Below are positions 49,913 through 63,750 of a DNA stretch of 64,000 nucleotides, piece by piece (the stretch's first letter is position 1; each line of letters opens with the position of its first letter). A model generated the notes under the pieces. It saw nothing but the letters and a program-made list of their open reading frames with translations. It searched no databases and was not told the DNA's origin. Both the position numbers and the translations under genes were made by a program. Origin of the DNA: Epiperipatus broadwayi (taxonomy: Eukaryota > Onychophora > Udeonychophora > Euonychophora > Peripatidae); assembly GCA_028023455.1 (NCBI GenBank), contig JAQFVV010006473.1, forward strand, positions 982,702 to 1,046,701, read 5' to 3'.

Positions 49913-52624
49913 AATGTTTAAAAGTATAATAGTAGCTTAATGATAAAATATTTATCAATGTTCTTTTTATTTTTTTAGTTATAAATTTAAAAAGAAAGAG
50001 GAAGTTTATGCAAATTCTCTGATGAAGATTGCAGGAAAGTCAAAATTGTTAAAAAATTAAAGGAATTGTATATAAAAAAAATTGCATTAGAGTGTATATA
50101 GGCAGATATATAAGAAGTAATATTTATTACAAATCTTCATAAAGCAGTTTTATCTACTCATTCAATATAGGCTTAAATAATACACTCATGTAATTAAGAC
50201 TTATATCAATTGTTAATGTATTAATTTTTTGGAAGCAAGTCAAAATTAAACATAAGCAATATTCTATATAATTTGTTTAAATTATTAATAATTATTATAT
50301 AAAAAAAGTATTACTTGGTCCAGAATGTAATACATATGAAAATAAAAAAATATAAAAGATGATAATATTAGCATTTTATTACATTGATTTTTGTGAGAAA
50401 AAATTTGTAATTGACCCTTTATGACTGTATGCATTAATGGTTTTAGCCATGGATCATTTCTATTAATATTGCAGATGGTAAAATTAGAACTATGTTTATT
50501 GTCTTGGACACGTCAATGAATTAATGTTTATTTCAATAAATATTATTATTACTACTAAAATAAGTACATTGATTTACCTATTGCATAATCATTATAAAAC
50601 TATTTTATTACACAATTTATTTACAATTAAAATACTTAAGGGCATATCCCATACTATAGCTCATTACCAAATAAAATGTTATTTGTTGAACTTTATATTT
50701 TTTTGTCAAGCAAAAATAATTATTATAAACTCATTCGTGTTTTACTTATCCATGAGTTCATTGTAGATGTAATTCTAAACTATAATAGAGCCAATTTATG
50801 GATTCAGTTATTTGTTTATTTATTAGTTATATATTTTATTTTCTTAAGTACAACATTTATTCAATATATTTTAAATTGCCCAAATATGTAATACATCATT
50901 GGAGAAAACTATATAGTTCTTTAAATTTATATATTACCATTCTGGTCATCTGAATCTGTGAATCACTGCAGACCAAGTAGTTTGGCTCAACCATAATATT
51001 TTTTATTATAATTATGATTACACAAATCTCCAAGATATTCATTGAACACTTAGTTTTATTTTATCTACATTGTCATTGGTCAGTTTTCACTTACCATATT
51101 ATTTATTATTGTTGATGACCAGTATTTTATTGTTCCATTGTATTTTCTAGCTTGCTCAAATATGTAGGAATTTGAATGTTGGGCAGCTTTTTGTTCAATA
51201 TTTTATTAATTGTCCATTACATTTTTGCCTCATTCAATAAGGAAATATTGCTATTTATGAGAAAATATTGCTTCATTATCATTATTCATATATTTTAGAA
51301 TATTTTCCATTACATTTTTGGCTATCCAATATGGGCCAAGAGTGTTTTTTTATAACATAGGAGAGATTTGGAATTGTAAAATGATAAATAGGTAAACTCC
51401 AAGTATTGTTTACTGATCACAATTATTCAGCTATTTTTGTAAAGACTAATGTTGGATTAAACTGATTAATGATTCAATAGATAATAATTTAAAATTTGTT
51501 GTTGTGCTTTGGTAAGAGCTTGAATTTAGAATGGGTTGTCAATTTGTTTTTGGAAGAATAGGTATAACAATATATGAGATGAGAAAATAAAATGCTTTTT
51601 AAATAAAATGTTTTGTAAATAAGCCAAAAAGGGGCATTTGAAGGCAAAGTGCCAAATGATTATGTCTGTACTTTCCATATAATAACAAAATAAGAGTTTA
51701 TGTTTATGACTATTAAAGCACCAGATATGTGCTCTATACTAATAAAATGCCAAATAAATATAATATCATCATAAAGTAACTGTAAAATTAATAATGAAAT
51801 GTACTTGAAGCAACTAATTTTAATAATAGTATTGTCTCCTAGTTATTTTGTAAAGTAAATGGAAATCATAGTTTCTCACTATTCAGATTTGTTAGCAAGA
51901 TTGTGTTACAAAGTCTCTTGATCATAGTCATGAAATTTGCATTATGTTGTACATGATATAAGTTGAATGTAGAAAATACAATAATATTAATGTAAATAGG
52001 AAAAATCAATTACTATTGAGGAATGATGCTATTGTGGTATTTCATATTGAAAGTTTCTCTTAAATAAATCAAAAAGTATATGAATCAAAAAATAATTAAG
52101 CTATAAGAATCAATATATGAGGCATACAGCAGAAAAGTGAGTTCATTATTATGCTTGGTGTGAGATGTTGAATTGAGGAAAAAAAGTCATGTTCTATTCT
52201 TTCCAAAATAAAGTAACAATTGCAAATTTAAAATGAATTATAAAAATTGAAAAAAATTAGATCATGTTAGAACAGGGAAGAGAAGTTAATGAAGTCTCTG
52301 ACCCATCAAAACTGATCAAAATGAATCAATATAGCCAGTATTACAGAGCTTAATGTTAGAAATTAAACAAAGGTAAGAAATATTATCAAGAGATTTAATG
52401 AACAAGCTGAGTAAAAGTCAAATATTGCTGAAACAAAAATTGAAACAAGGCTAGGAAATGTAAATTATTAAGACAGAAGAGAATCAGTATGAATTAGAGA
52501 ATAGACTAAGACAGAACATTAAGCAGGTGTGTACATAGTTAGTTTATGAAATAAAAATGAGATATGAGCAAATAAATACTTTAAAAGTTAAGATTAATGA
52601 ACTAGAAAGTGAAATGAAAAATCT

Positions 52625-53032
52625 GCCTTGCACTGATATTGCCTTCCTGTGCACAACAAAAGATTTGTCTTGTATTTTCCACTAGGATGGCCACATCAAT
52701 ACACATGCACAGTTAGATACGATGTGCAGTGTTTTTCCAGTTAATCTGGTTAATTTCAATTTTGTCTCTGCATTAGCAAATATATACATTTCCAGCTTTA
52801 GTGAGACCATGAACCGTCTGAAAAAATGTAAAATTGGTGAACATCGTGTGTTTAATGAAGAATGGACAAACAAATATTTCTTTGGTAATACAGGTAATAA
52901 AGCAGTGTGTTTATTGTGTTATGAAAAAAAAAGGTTCGGCTCTCAGCTAACCTTCGTTTCCACAAAGTGGCCTCCAATGCGACCCTGGACCGACCTCTGT
53001 GTCCCCCAAGCCAAAAAAATTGCCCACCCCTG
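52625..53032 (+). mobile_element. hAT element remnant with BED-finger start and right terminus
   Basis: The frame 52722-53045 contains a probable transposase start at the Met at 52809. It continues through 'RVFNEEWTNKYFF' and 'KAVCLLCYEK' (residues ~44-69; Cys63 and Cys66 form the first half of a BED-type zinc finger), as in GTF2IRD2/ZBED-like hAT proteins. After 'CYEK' the frame runs directly into GC-rich sequence ending 'aaaaattgcccacccctg'. The complement, CAGGGGTGGGCAA, is a typical hAT terminal inverted repeat. The finger's His pair, the DDE core and the rest of the protein are deleted. No matching left terminus or 8-bp target duplication was found ('ggttagaa' follows the right end). Confidence 0.75.
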
Positions 53033-53874
53033 GGTTAGAAGATAGTATAGAAAAAGGACAAAATTGAATTTAAGAGGTAAAAACTAAGACAAATACAGAT
53101 TGGAATGCCAAACAAAAATAGAATCCTAAAAACTAAGTTACATGAGTATCAATAATTAATGACAAAGAGTTTGAAAAAGTATGAAATAGACAGGAATAAA
53201 AGGTCCAAAGTTTGGAAAGTCAGATAATGTGAGGAAATTCATATTATGATACTAGTTTAGATATGATACATGTAAAGTAAATGACCAGGTTTCTTTTGAA
53301 GGTAATTCCATTATGAGTTTAAATAGTGATAATACATGTAAGATTTTGTCATTAAAAGTAAAACCTTCAAAATATAATGGTTTTATCATCGTGAAGTACT
53401 TTAGTCATAAATATAGGTGCCTTGATTGGGGATATAAGAATTTGTCTCAACCACAGAGTAAGGCTAGTGATATGTGTTAAATTTGAGAGATTAGTGATTT
53501 AGAAAATATTGTTTATTGCAAGGATACAACCAAATGCATCAATTGAACTGTATATAATAGTAAATATTCAATTTATGATGACTATATTCATAATTTCATT
53601 TGATATAAAAAATCAATATTTATACAAAATATAAAGGTCGATTTTATTGGGCAAAATTAATGCAACCTATATAATACTATAGACTTATTTTACAAATATC
53701 AGATTAGGATAAAATATAAGGGTGCTAATGAATATAATTTTTGTTGGATATTATTAATTGTAGTCTGTATAAAAAATACAAGACACAAAATTGTACATAA
53801 TCATTGAGTTCATTATTGTGGTGGTGTAGTTTTAATTAATATGTCATAGACTGTTGTTTTCTTTATTTTTGTTA

Positions 53875-53886
53875 AGGGGGGAAGTA
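53875..53886 (+). other. Polypurine tract before the right direct repeat
   Basis: 'aaggggggaag' immediately upstream of 'TATGTGATAT'. LTR retroelements prime plus-strand synthesis from such a tract just before the 3' LTR. No equivalent precedes the left repeat, as expected for an LTR element. Confidence 0.65.
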
Positions 53887-54505
53887 TGTGATATATGCAT
53901 GTTGCCATCTATAGCTCTCTTTGTAGTGAATGAATAGATACTTTATTTATTAAATTTAAAAATGAAATGATATTTACTAAGTTATATTAAATAAGAACAA
54001 TGCATTATTGTGATTAGAAAAAAAGGAAAATCACATGTTCACAAGCTAATCTTTATAAAAAGAAGAAAACGATTGTGTTTGTTTTACTATAGCTACATAA
54101 ACAAATTGAGCAAGAAGAATGCACATACTTTCTTGTGCTTATATTTTGTCTTTTAATTACCTTACTTTTACAAATAGATTCTGAATGTATAGTAAGGAAA
54201 TATGAACTGTGAATAAACAAATTATTTAGGGGGAAAAAGACAGATTTTCCATTATGTGATATCTTTATGATCAAAATAGAATGATTACATCAACAAACAC
54301 TATGCTAAACCACCATGAAGCTATGAAACTATCACTTTTAACCAGGATTGTCATATTGACAAAATGAGTGAATGATTATCATTTAAGAATAAAAAACTTC
54401 ATGAAGCCCTACATTTGTGTGTTGTTATCATCAATGTAACAAGGAAAATATTGTGGAATTCTTTAAAATTATCTATATGACATAAATTTCACTTAGTTAA
54501 TTCTT
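53887..54505 (+). repeat. Right long direct repeat, putative 3' LTR
   Basis: It starts TGTGATAT directly after the purine tract and aligns with 49164-49912. Relative to the left copy it has several small indels, including the loss of ~60 bases after 'atattgtgg' near 54456. The substantial divergence between the two implies an old insertion. An alternative is two independent insertions of one dispersed repeat. Confidence 0.65.
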
Positions 54506-57195
54506 TCAACCTCCAGTAATTTAAGATTTTATTTTAATGTTCAGTTAAAATATCACTTTTCTCCACCAAAGTTCTTTTTTTTTCTTTTGGAGAACATAAT
54601 TACAACAAAAAAATGCTATCAAAGATACACCCATATGCAGCAAAAATATATATTGTTTCCATATAATCTTTCCTTTTTTATATCTCCTTTACATAAAAGA
54701 AAAGTGATGACTAATTATTCAGGTGGTCAGTATTAACATTTCATCTATAAAAATAACACACAAATAAATTTCCATTTTGTTTGTAGTATTACATGGTAAG
54801 TATTACATGGTAAGTATTTTGTTTGTAGTATACTCTTTAAATAGCATATAATTATTAACGTTTTGATAAGGTTTGATGCCTAATTCAACTATGAACAAAA
54901 GAAAAATATTGTACACTTAATTGATAAGATAAAAAAATCTAATTAATTAATCCATTATAGGATCTACGGAATACCTTTACCCCTTATAAAAAAAAAACAA
55001 CAACAACTAAAAAAAATGTTATAATTAGTCACATTCCACATAACACTTTTTTATATAATTACTTGATACTACTTAACAAAATGCTGTGGTAATTATACAT
55101 AGTATACGAATTAGTGACTTTTTTTTTTCTTTTTTTTAATAAGGTTTAATAAAAAAAATTACATCTTTAAAAAAAAGACTTAATTTTCAAAAAAAAAAAC
55201 TGTATCACAATAAAATAAAATGCCAAGATAAAATATAATTTATATCATGTGATTATACATGTTTCAATCCATAGACACATTGGTAATTAATTGAAGTCTT
55301 TTTATCTTTTTAAAGCTAAGGATTATTTATAGTAAAATATTTTGAACCTTGTGAAGGGGTTCAAATCTTAATCCCTATCACATAATATATATAAATATGT
55401 ATATGTATGTTGTAGCAAAAGTTTTATAGATGGAAGATCTAGCATATTCATTTTATTTCTTGAGATAAAAAATATTGTCATTTCACCAAAACAACATTTG
55501 ACTTCAATTAGGAGGAAAGTTTATTTCATTGATAAAATAAAAATATATTTCTTAATATGTTCTATTTTATTCCTTAATTTTGCATACTCTATTTGATTTT
55601 GTGATGTTAGTTTTATTAATATTTTGTTCTATCTTATACAACACTGCCAATGAAAGAACTACTTTACTCAGTTGAAGCAAATATTATTTTCCCAAAAAAC
55701 AGTACTTTTTAAAGATTTAATCACATGTAATGAACCAGAGAATTAAAATACAGTGAGTTATAAGTTACTTTTATTACTGTGTGTATGTATGTAAATTAAG
55801 CACTGAGCAAGTGTGATAGAAAAAAATCCTTTCAATACATTACTAGTAAATTATAATTTTCTAAAGATCAATTAAATCCATAGACCTCATTGTAAATAGT
55901 TTCAGAATAATATATTAATTGCGCTTATTTTTGATGTAGTAAATTGGCTTATAGCTTAATTACTTACCACATTCACAGTGTAATTTGAATTAATATTACA
56001 TATATATAAATTCAGATTCATTTATCCATACCATTTCTTGTTGTAAACTACAACATTATACCAACATGTTTATGCCTAAACATGCTAAATTATTGCCAAA
56101 CAGATGTCACATGAATGTGTATTGCAAATATGCAAAATGGCTTTCATTTTACATATAATGGAATGTATTTAAGTGGTCCTATAATATTGGTATAAATAAC
56201 TAGAACCTTTATTAACGGAAGAATAAGAATACCCATTTACATCTTTTAACTAGAAAAATATGAATTAATATTTTTATATATAAACATGTGAATAAATTAC
56301 ATGATTTTATGCAGGTAAAAATGGATTTACTGATAATGTTTTTTTTATACAAACAATTTTACTTTAAAGAGATATTTTTCAGTGTCTTGCTGTTATTAAA
56401 AAAAATTGTCAGAAATTACATAATTCCTTGTTTTTATCAAAATTCTAATGAGTGGGAGAGAGGATTTGTAGATTAAATTTAAGATTCAGTTTACAATGTC
56501 AAATAGATGCTGTAGATATTAATTTTCATAATTTGAAAAAAAAACCCCCATAAACGTTGTAAACGTCAATAATAATGCAATACGATACTAAAAATAAATT
56601 CTTATAGATTTTATTTTCAAAACAAACAAACAAACAAATAAAAAAGACAAACAATTAAGAATTATTATTTATAGTAAAGCTGTCACTTTTATAGCAGTAT
56701 TTCAATAAAACAAGTTAAATATGAATATAAGAAAATTCTAAATATATTATGAGTTCGTTAAAAACAAGTTAGGCAGCAACGAATATGATTCATAACAAAA
56801 TCCACTCTAATTTAATTGGAAGTTATAAAATTTAAAGAAAAAAGTTAAAAACAAAGTGAACTATTAGAAAATAATAAAAAAACTATATCAAAAAAATTAA
56901 AATGAAATAAAAATAAAAATAAATGGTAATCATGTGATGTTTAGTGGTTTAAAAAAAAACTATATGTTTAATTTTCCAGACAGGAATAAAAAATTTTTGT
57001 TTCATTAATTTTTAAAATTAGAAAAAGGTTGAGATAATTCTTTACATAAAAAAATTATTACGAAACCGATATTGAAACGCTGTCTCTTGTTTTTTTTCAG
57101 TTGCAAATTAGTTAAACACTATATAAGTTGATGTTAATTAAATGTTAAACACCATGGTTGTGTTAGAATTGTAATGCTATATATATATGTCTAAT
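54506..57195. other. AT-rich noncoding DNA
   Basis: No gene recognised. It contains a small tandem duplication around 'gtattacatggtaa' at 54787-54815, a 'gggttcaaatctta' word near 55359 and a short AAAC repeat near 56622-56640. CpG is mildly raised at about 56540-57090. Confidence 0.5.
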
Positions 57196-57204
57196 TAAAT
57201 TTGT

Positions 57205-57440
57205 AGTCAAGATATCTATTGATTTATTTATTTTATCTAAATTATCTAACTACCTGTCTGTCTACATACAATCCATTCAATCACCTACCTAAGTTCATAC
57301 CTATCTATCCATTTATATCAATCAATTTATCAGACTATTTTTTCAATCAGTCATAACTCATATAAATGTCATCAACTATTTATTCATTAATCCATTCATA
57401 TATTTATCTAAACTATTTAATTATTTGTTTTCCTATTTTC
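57205..57440. repeat. Decayed ATCT/ATTT tetranucleotide tract
   Basis: 'atctattgatttatttattt', 'ctacctgtctgtctaca', 'cctatctatccattta' and similar words with a loose four-base rhythm. It lies about 400 bp left of the intact array. Confidence 0.7.
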
Positions 57441-57852
57441 TATTTATTTTTACATCCATAATATTGATCAAGTTAATATTTCATAAAAGTATGCTGATAC
57501 AGATTTTTTTTTTTTTAAATATAAACCTAATTTCTTAAACCATTTGTTTGAATGATTAACTTAAAATCTAAATTCTCTGAGACTTTAGGCAAGCTTAATA
57601 GCTAAAGAAAATAATATATTGTAAAGAAAAATATATTATCTCAATTTGAATAATGCCTTTTCAGTTATTAGTTTAAGTGCACATTTAGTATGATAATAAA
57701 ATATAATGTAAAATAAAATAAATATAGCAAAATTTTGTAAAAATATTGATGAGTAATGGTAAAAATTATAATAATTATGTTTTTATAATTATTTACCATC
57801 TACTTCCCTGAAAGCCTGTGTTTCTTTCTGCATACCATACCTACTTATTTTC

Positions 57853-58265
<413 letters not shown>

Positions 58266-58780
58266 ATAGTCTGAACTTCTGTCATTATAGTAAATTATAT
58301 AAAACCACTGCAACAATGATTAAAGTATAAAATTAATTTTAAAAACCAATTATACTTTCAATACGTTAGCATCATAGATAATCATGACTATCAAAAAAAA
58401 GTTTTTATTTATTTGAATACTATTGACTCACTAACATACTGAAAGCTTAATTAGTTTTTTAAATTAATTTTTATTCTTTATTCTATTATAATATCTTTAC
58501 AATATTTTAAATACAAGTATATTTCATATATCTGGAATCTAGATGTAATATAGGGGATCCACAATATCTTCTTTATAAGTATATATAACACAACACTAAA
58601 CTAGAATTTATATAACAAATTACAAAACTACAGAACATTTTAAATTGCCAATCCAAATACTGTATTTAATATATAGATAAAATTAATCTATTTTTCATCT
58701 GCTATATGGGAAAGCAGATGATAATAACAAAAAAACCAAAGTAAGATATACTATTATTATGGATCCATTCAAATAAACTT
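58266..58780. other. Noncoding DNA between the ATCT array and the ~300-bp tandem repeat
   Basis: No gene or repeat unit recognised. Confidence 0.45.
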
Positions 58781-58784
58781 AAAT

Positions 58785-59565
58785 GTTTATCTACAAATTA
58801 ATTATTGTTTGTAAGTCAAAGAGATGCAATAACACATTCATGATTTAAAACTTGGTATTTATTTTTTTTATTGTCTGATTTAAAGCCTATTTAAATAATT
58901 AGGCAGTAGATGAAAGGTGAATTCATTTTCTTATCTGTTTGCAAATTATAACTTTGAAATTAAGTTTCATGTTTAATTGGAAAATTAAAGCCTAAGTTAT
59001 TTTATAGTTATTCATTTTCATGCGAGTTTAATATTATGTGTAAATGTATTACGATTGTTTGCAAGGTAATTAAAAGAATTAATTTTTAATTCTGGTCTAT
59101 AATGTACATTTGTGATGATTCAAATGAAGCCATAGTGAAACACTTGATATTTTAAAATTTTATTCTTATAGCTGATATTATCTTATTACATTCTATTCAA
59201 GTACTCAATCATCAGATGGAAGGTGGATTCATTATGTTGTTTTTTTGATAAATTATTGCTTTGAAATTAAGTGTCATATTTCACTTATTTAAATGTAAAT
59301 ATAAATATATCAGTTTAATGTTATGTCTATTTGTATTTTTATATAATTTTTTTTCTAGTGATTTGCAACGTTATTAAAAGATTTAATTATTCGTGCTTTG
59401 CAAATTATTTAAGATGATTTGAGTAAAAAATATATAATAACTCCATGATTTAAAATTATGCCTTTATTGTTATTATTTAAGTACTTAGAAGAAATGGATA
59501 CATTTATTTAGTCTGTCGGTAAAGGATAATTTTGAAACTAGGTAGTAAGTTTAGCTTGAACAATT
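58785..59565. repeat. Degenerate tandem repeat, period about 300 bp, two and a half units or more
   Basis: Corresponding landmarks recur at about 300-308 bp. 'gatttaaaacttgg' near 58845 matches 'gatattttaaaatttt' near 59145 and 'gatttaaaattatgcc' near 59446. 'agatgaaaggtgaattcatt' near 58908 matches 'agatggaaggtggattcatt' near 59215. 'actttgaaattaagt' near 58951 matches 'gctttgaaattaagt' near 59258. 'gtttgcaaggtaattaaaag' near 59057 matches 'atttgcaacgttattaaaag' near 59362. No conserved frame spans the units. Confidence 0.8.
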
Positions 59566-59879
59566 AAGTGTAGATTTTTCTGTAATTTGATATATAATTA
59601 TCATAACAACTTGATATAAATTATAAATAAAATTCATGGCAGTAACTTACTAAAAGTTGAAATGAGTCATATAAATTCAAGCTTTAGACAATGTCTCAAA
59701 AAGCAATAATCTCATTTTTATGCTTGATATTTAGCTGGAATTTTATTTATAATCATATATAATAGAAAAAAACATCATAGAATAATTAAATATGGTGTGG
59801 TTTAACAAACACATCAGAAAGTTTTATTAAGTTTAGATGAAATTCTAATTGCATAGAATGTAGATATACACCAATCATT

Positions 59880-60005
59880 AGTATCTCCTACACATGTAAG
59901 TGGTCATGTATATTGGTTGCATAGTATATATTAGATATCTATAGGAGCTTGAAAGTCTGAGTTCAAATCTCTTCTAATTCTATTTATTATTATAATATAT
60001 AAATT
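59880..60005 (+). repeat. SINE-like family A fragment
   Basis: 'gaaagtctgagttcaaatct' near 59951, followed by 'cttctaattcta', matches the B-box-like end of family A at 20.7 and 21.2 kb. The upstream part is poorly preserved. Confidence 0.5.
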
Positions 60006-60414
60006 TTATTTTATTTTAAATTAAATTTAAGACAAAAACTATTATAGGCTCTTAGAGAAAACTTGTTTAGGCTTAAGATTATCAATTGATAATTGATACT
60101 TTCCTAGAAATGTCACAGGGAAAAATTTCTCTAATTACATGATTATATTTCCATATTTTATTTACATTATTACAATTTGATGAAAATATTTAATTCAATA
60201 AATATAAAGAGGAAACCAGTTTTTCTCTGGCTGTGGATAAATAGGACTCAAAATGTTAAATAAAGGAACAAGAAATGACTGAATCCACCTGGAACTTTTA
60301 ATGTATATAAGCTCACCTTTTTAATATTGGTAAACATCAGAGTGAAATTAATATATTAACTAATTGTAGTATGACATTTAATGTATTTTTTTATTATTTA
60401 TAAAATAACTTTTT

Positions 60415-60925
60415 AAAAATACAGTACTAAGTTAATATTTTAAGATTTTTAATAAAGAGTATTTTAAGTTTATTACTATCATTAATATCCTATTTTTATT
60501 TAATAAGTAATTTGTAAAATGTATCATATAACAAAAGGATGTAATATTATTTTGTTTTGTCTAAAATTTCTAGACAGTGTAATAAAAAAAAAGTTATTTT
60601 TATCATATTTGACTTATAAACTGAATTTGATTTCATGAATTAATTAGGAATTGACGCCCTCATTGACAATCATTAATTATTTATTTATCACTTGACTTAC
60701 CATATTTAAGCTCCGCCCATGTGTAAATTTGTCAGATTTCATCATTTTTCCTCATCATTTTATTAGATATAATTTTTATAATTACTTATTATTTTGCTAA
60801 TTTAAGCTATAGACAGCTAAAAAAATTATTTGTTTAGGTCTTTATCTTTGGCCTGTTCATCTCTGTATACAATGTCAATGCATACAACATTTAAAAAGCT
60901 CTAACAATGCATAATTACAAAAGTT
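60415..60925 (+). repeat. Dispersed repeat family D, copy 2
   Basis: Same orientation and order as 30790-31255. This copy has an additional segment near 60690-60770 ('ttaccatatttaagctccg' onward) that the first copy lacks or has shortened. Confidence 0.8.
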
Positions 60926-63690
60926 TTATACTATTTCTATGCTTTGTGACAGTAGAAGTTTTTTATGGATACTATAATTATATTCGTTGAACTGTTATTA
61001 AATTCAATAGCTTGTTTAATCGTGCTAAAATTATATGAAATTAAGACTCTTGAAAATATTGAATACAAGAGCTTTGTATAACTTTAAAACTAAGTTTATT
61101 ATACTTTATTCTACAATAAATTATTGATTATATTTTGCAAATTCTGACCATTAAGAATAATCTGACATTATATTCAAATTATAATGTTTGCTAAACTTTC
61201 AGAATGCTATCAATAATAAAAGAAGCTTAGGAATAATAATTATGAAAGTATTAATACATTTGTCTTGTTAGAAAGCAAATTATTATTATTGTTATTTCTT
61301 CATAATTTAAAATGATGTATTTTCTGAAAATTATTATAAATTCTATTTTAAATAAATACAATGCTTAGTTTACAATTTATAAAATTAGAGAATGTTCTTA
61401 AATATATTATAAATGGACTAATTTCATGTATATACATTTGCCTTCAAATGAAATATACTTGATAAAATATTGCATATTATGGAAATATGTTGCTTTATTA
61501 TAGAAAGAAACAAATATTTGTGTGTGAAGGTACATTTTGCCTCTGAATATGTTATTGCTGAGAAAATATAAATTATTCTATAAAAATAATCTGTGTATTT
61601 TTACAAATTTCCTCATTGTATTATAATGCATATAGCTTTTTAATGGATTGCTATGCTTTGAACAAGTTATTATTGTTGAATAAAACTTTACATTGCTTTA
61701 ATAGAAATATATTATGCACTTTATTAATGTCTCATTGCATGAAGCTATGACTTGTATTAAAAATATTGTCTTTGTACTGTTTGAATAAATATTATGCTTT
61801 CTACTTTTTATTGTTTTATATTTGAATTGCTTCAAAAGATGTTATATTTTCTTATTATTGTATTATTTCAATAAATATTTTATTTACCTTGAATGGCTTT
61901 TCTATCTATATTAATGCTCACAAATCTCAAATTTTAATTAAATGTTTTTGCCAATATTTAATATTTATTTCATCTGGATACTTTAATAAATCTTCCATAT
62001 GTTCAGGACTCATTATTGGAACTGTTGTACTACAAAACATTATTGAAGTCAAAGATATAAGAATTTGTGAATTATTAATGGAAAAAGGATTATAATATTT
62101 AATTGTAAGATTTATTTCTAGGTGTATCATATTTATATCTTTATTTATTGTATGTTTTGTATTATATTAAATATGAGAGTTTTTCATACTATTACTATGA
62201 AGAAATATAATTAAAAGGGTCACATATCCATCTTGTATAGAATTGTTTAAAATATAGATAATTGAATGGAAGAATTAGGTAGTAGATGTATATTTTTTAT
62301 TATATCAAGTCAACATTTATATGCCTATTTATATTTTACTATAATTATTACATTTTATCAGTTTTTATTATCATATGTTTGTTATTTCCATATGAGATAG
62401 TAGGATTGGTACTATTTTGATAAATTGTTTTTATCATCTCTGTGAGATTTAGTCTATCTTAGGTGATAGGTAGCCAATGATGCTATAATTTGGCAACCTT
62501 TTGTGGTTATTTCCTCTTACTATATTTGTTAAGAATAGAGACAAAGTCCCAATTCTTTATGAACACTTTTAAATAAGGGTTTTTAAAAGTCTATTCCTTA
62601 TTAATAATTTTTCTTTTATATTCTTTGATGTTTATCTTAGTGAATATTTTCTAAAGTCATGCATAACATCAACCATGTCTTTATTTTGGCAATTGAATAT
62701 TAAAGTTCTATGTGGTGCCAACTATGTTTTTATTTTGCTATTGATGCAATAAAAGTAGTTTAAGAATGACAATATTGTTGATATATATAGTATGCATATC
62801 TGATGTGTTTAAAAACCTGGATAAAATGTTTTATACTTAAGTTTATAATTATTTTATATGGCTATGAAATTATACAACTTCTAAGTTCAATATTATTATA
62901 TTGCTGGAATGGTTTATTTGTTGACATTATTAAATATATTTCATATTGTGATATATGGGAATGAAAACTGGATTAATAAATAATCATGACAGCTTTCTGT
63001 ATTCATAGATAAATCATATTGTATTTTTAGTTTAATTTAAATTTTATGTAAAATTGTGATAATTATAATTTTTGATTTCATTAAAATATTAATAATATAT
63101 GATTTAATTATTACTTTTGAATTTTTATCTAGATCATCATCTGCATTCTTAAAAATCCAGAAATCAAATACATATTTTAATATTAGAATATAAAAGTATA
63201 AGAATATAAAAATCACTTTATTAAATTTCATAACGTTGTTGTTTTACAATCTGAGCCTTGGTAAACAATATTATGCTATATTATTTTGATTAAGATTACA
63301 AAAAAAAACTTTTTACGTGAAATATAGGTAGCAAAAAAAACCCTTTGTCCTACTCATAGTACACAAATGCTATCCTAGATTGCTATATAACTATTTTAAT
63401 ATCTGAGTATTAGGACTAATTTTAAAATAATATGTATTTCTTGTATTAAGATATCTCAAAAAATGGATATTAGTATTATACTAGGATCACATTCATGGTT
63501 TGGATAAGAACTTGGGATAAAAAATAAAATTATATTTGTTTATTGGAGAATTTATTAATAAAAAAACCATGAAATCTAATTTAAGAAAGATTTTATTGAT
63601 TATGATTTTTTTTTATAGTAACCAAATTTTATGTGAACCTGCTTTATACGATTAATTTTGAGAGTATTATAATTCTTCATTACGTGTCTA
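60926..63690. other. AT-rich noncoding DNA
   Basis: No gene recognised. Two overlapping frames of about 67 codons at 61889-62130 on opposite strands have no family match. Confidence 0.5.
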
Positions 63691-63691
63691 G

Positions 63692-63750
63692 TGGTGGACT
63701 TGAAGGTTACAATATATATATATATTATTAAAAATATATATATATATTTG
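63692..63750. repeat. Short (AT)n tracts with 'gaaggttaca' flank
   Basis: 'ggacttgaaggttacaatat' precedes two short AT runs separated by 'tattaaaaa'. The flank matches those at 10.59 and 19.83 kb and the inverted one at 16.43 kb. Confidence 0.8.

Larger units (their letters stand above)
49913..53886 (+). mobile_element. Interior of a putative LTR element, no recognisable pol
   Basis: About 4 kb lie between the two long direct repeats. I see no RT, RNase H, integrase or protease motif in any frame. The stretch 52330-52620 reads in broken frames as a charged Glu/Lys-rich, coiled-coil-like sequence ('EQAE..KSNIAETKIETRL', 'KVKINELESEMKNL'), which could be a gag remnant. A hAT fragment is nested at about 52625-53032. 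The element would be nonautonomous or badly decayed. Ending at a purine tract supports an LTR element; otherwise it is unassigned. Confidence 0.4.

Noticed and set aside
50524-50891. Overlapping plus-strand frames inside the putative LTR element as possible pol
   Set aside because: No RT, RNase H or integrase motif can be placed, and the residues are mostly Ile, Leu, Phe and Tyr expected from AT-rich DNA.
55350-55385. 'gggttcaaatctta' as a tRNA or SINE B box
   Set aside because: No A box, cloverleaf or wider family A match is present around it.
61927-62130. Minus-strand frame with 'SPEHMEDLLKYPDEINIKYW'
   Set aside because: The segment looks protein-like, but it is short, has no recognised domain, and no splice-site pair or neighbouring exon could be defended.
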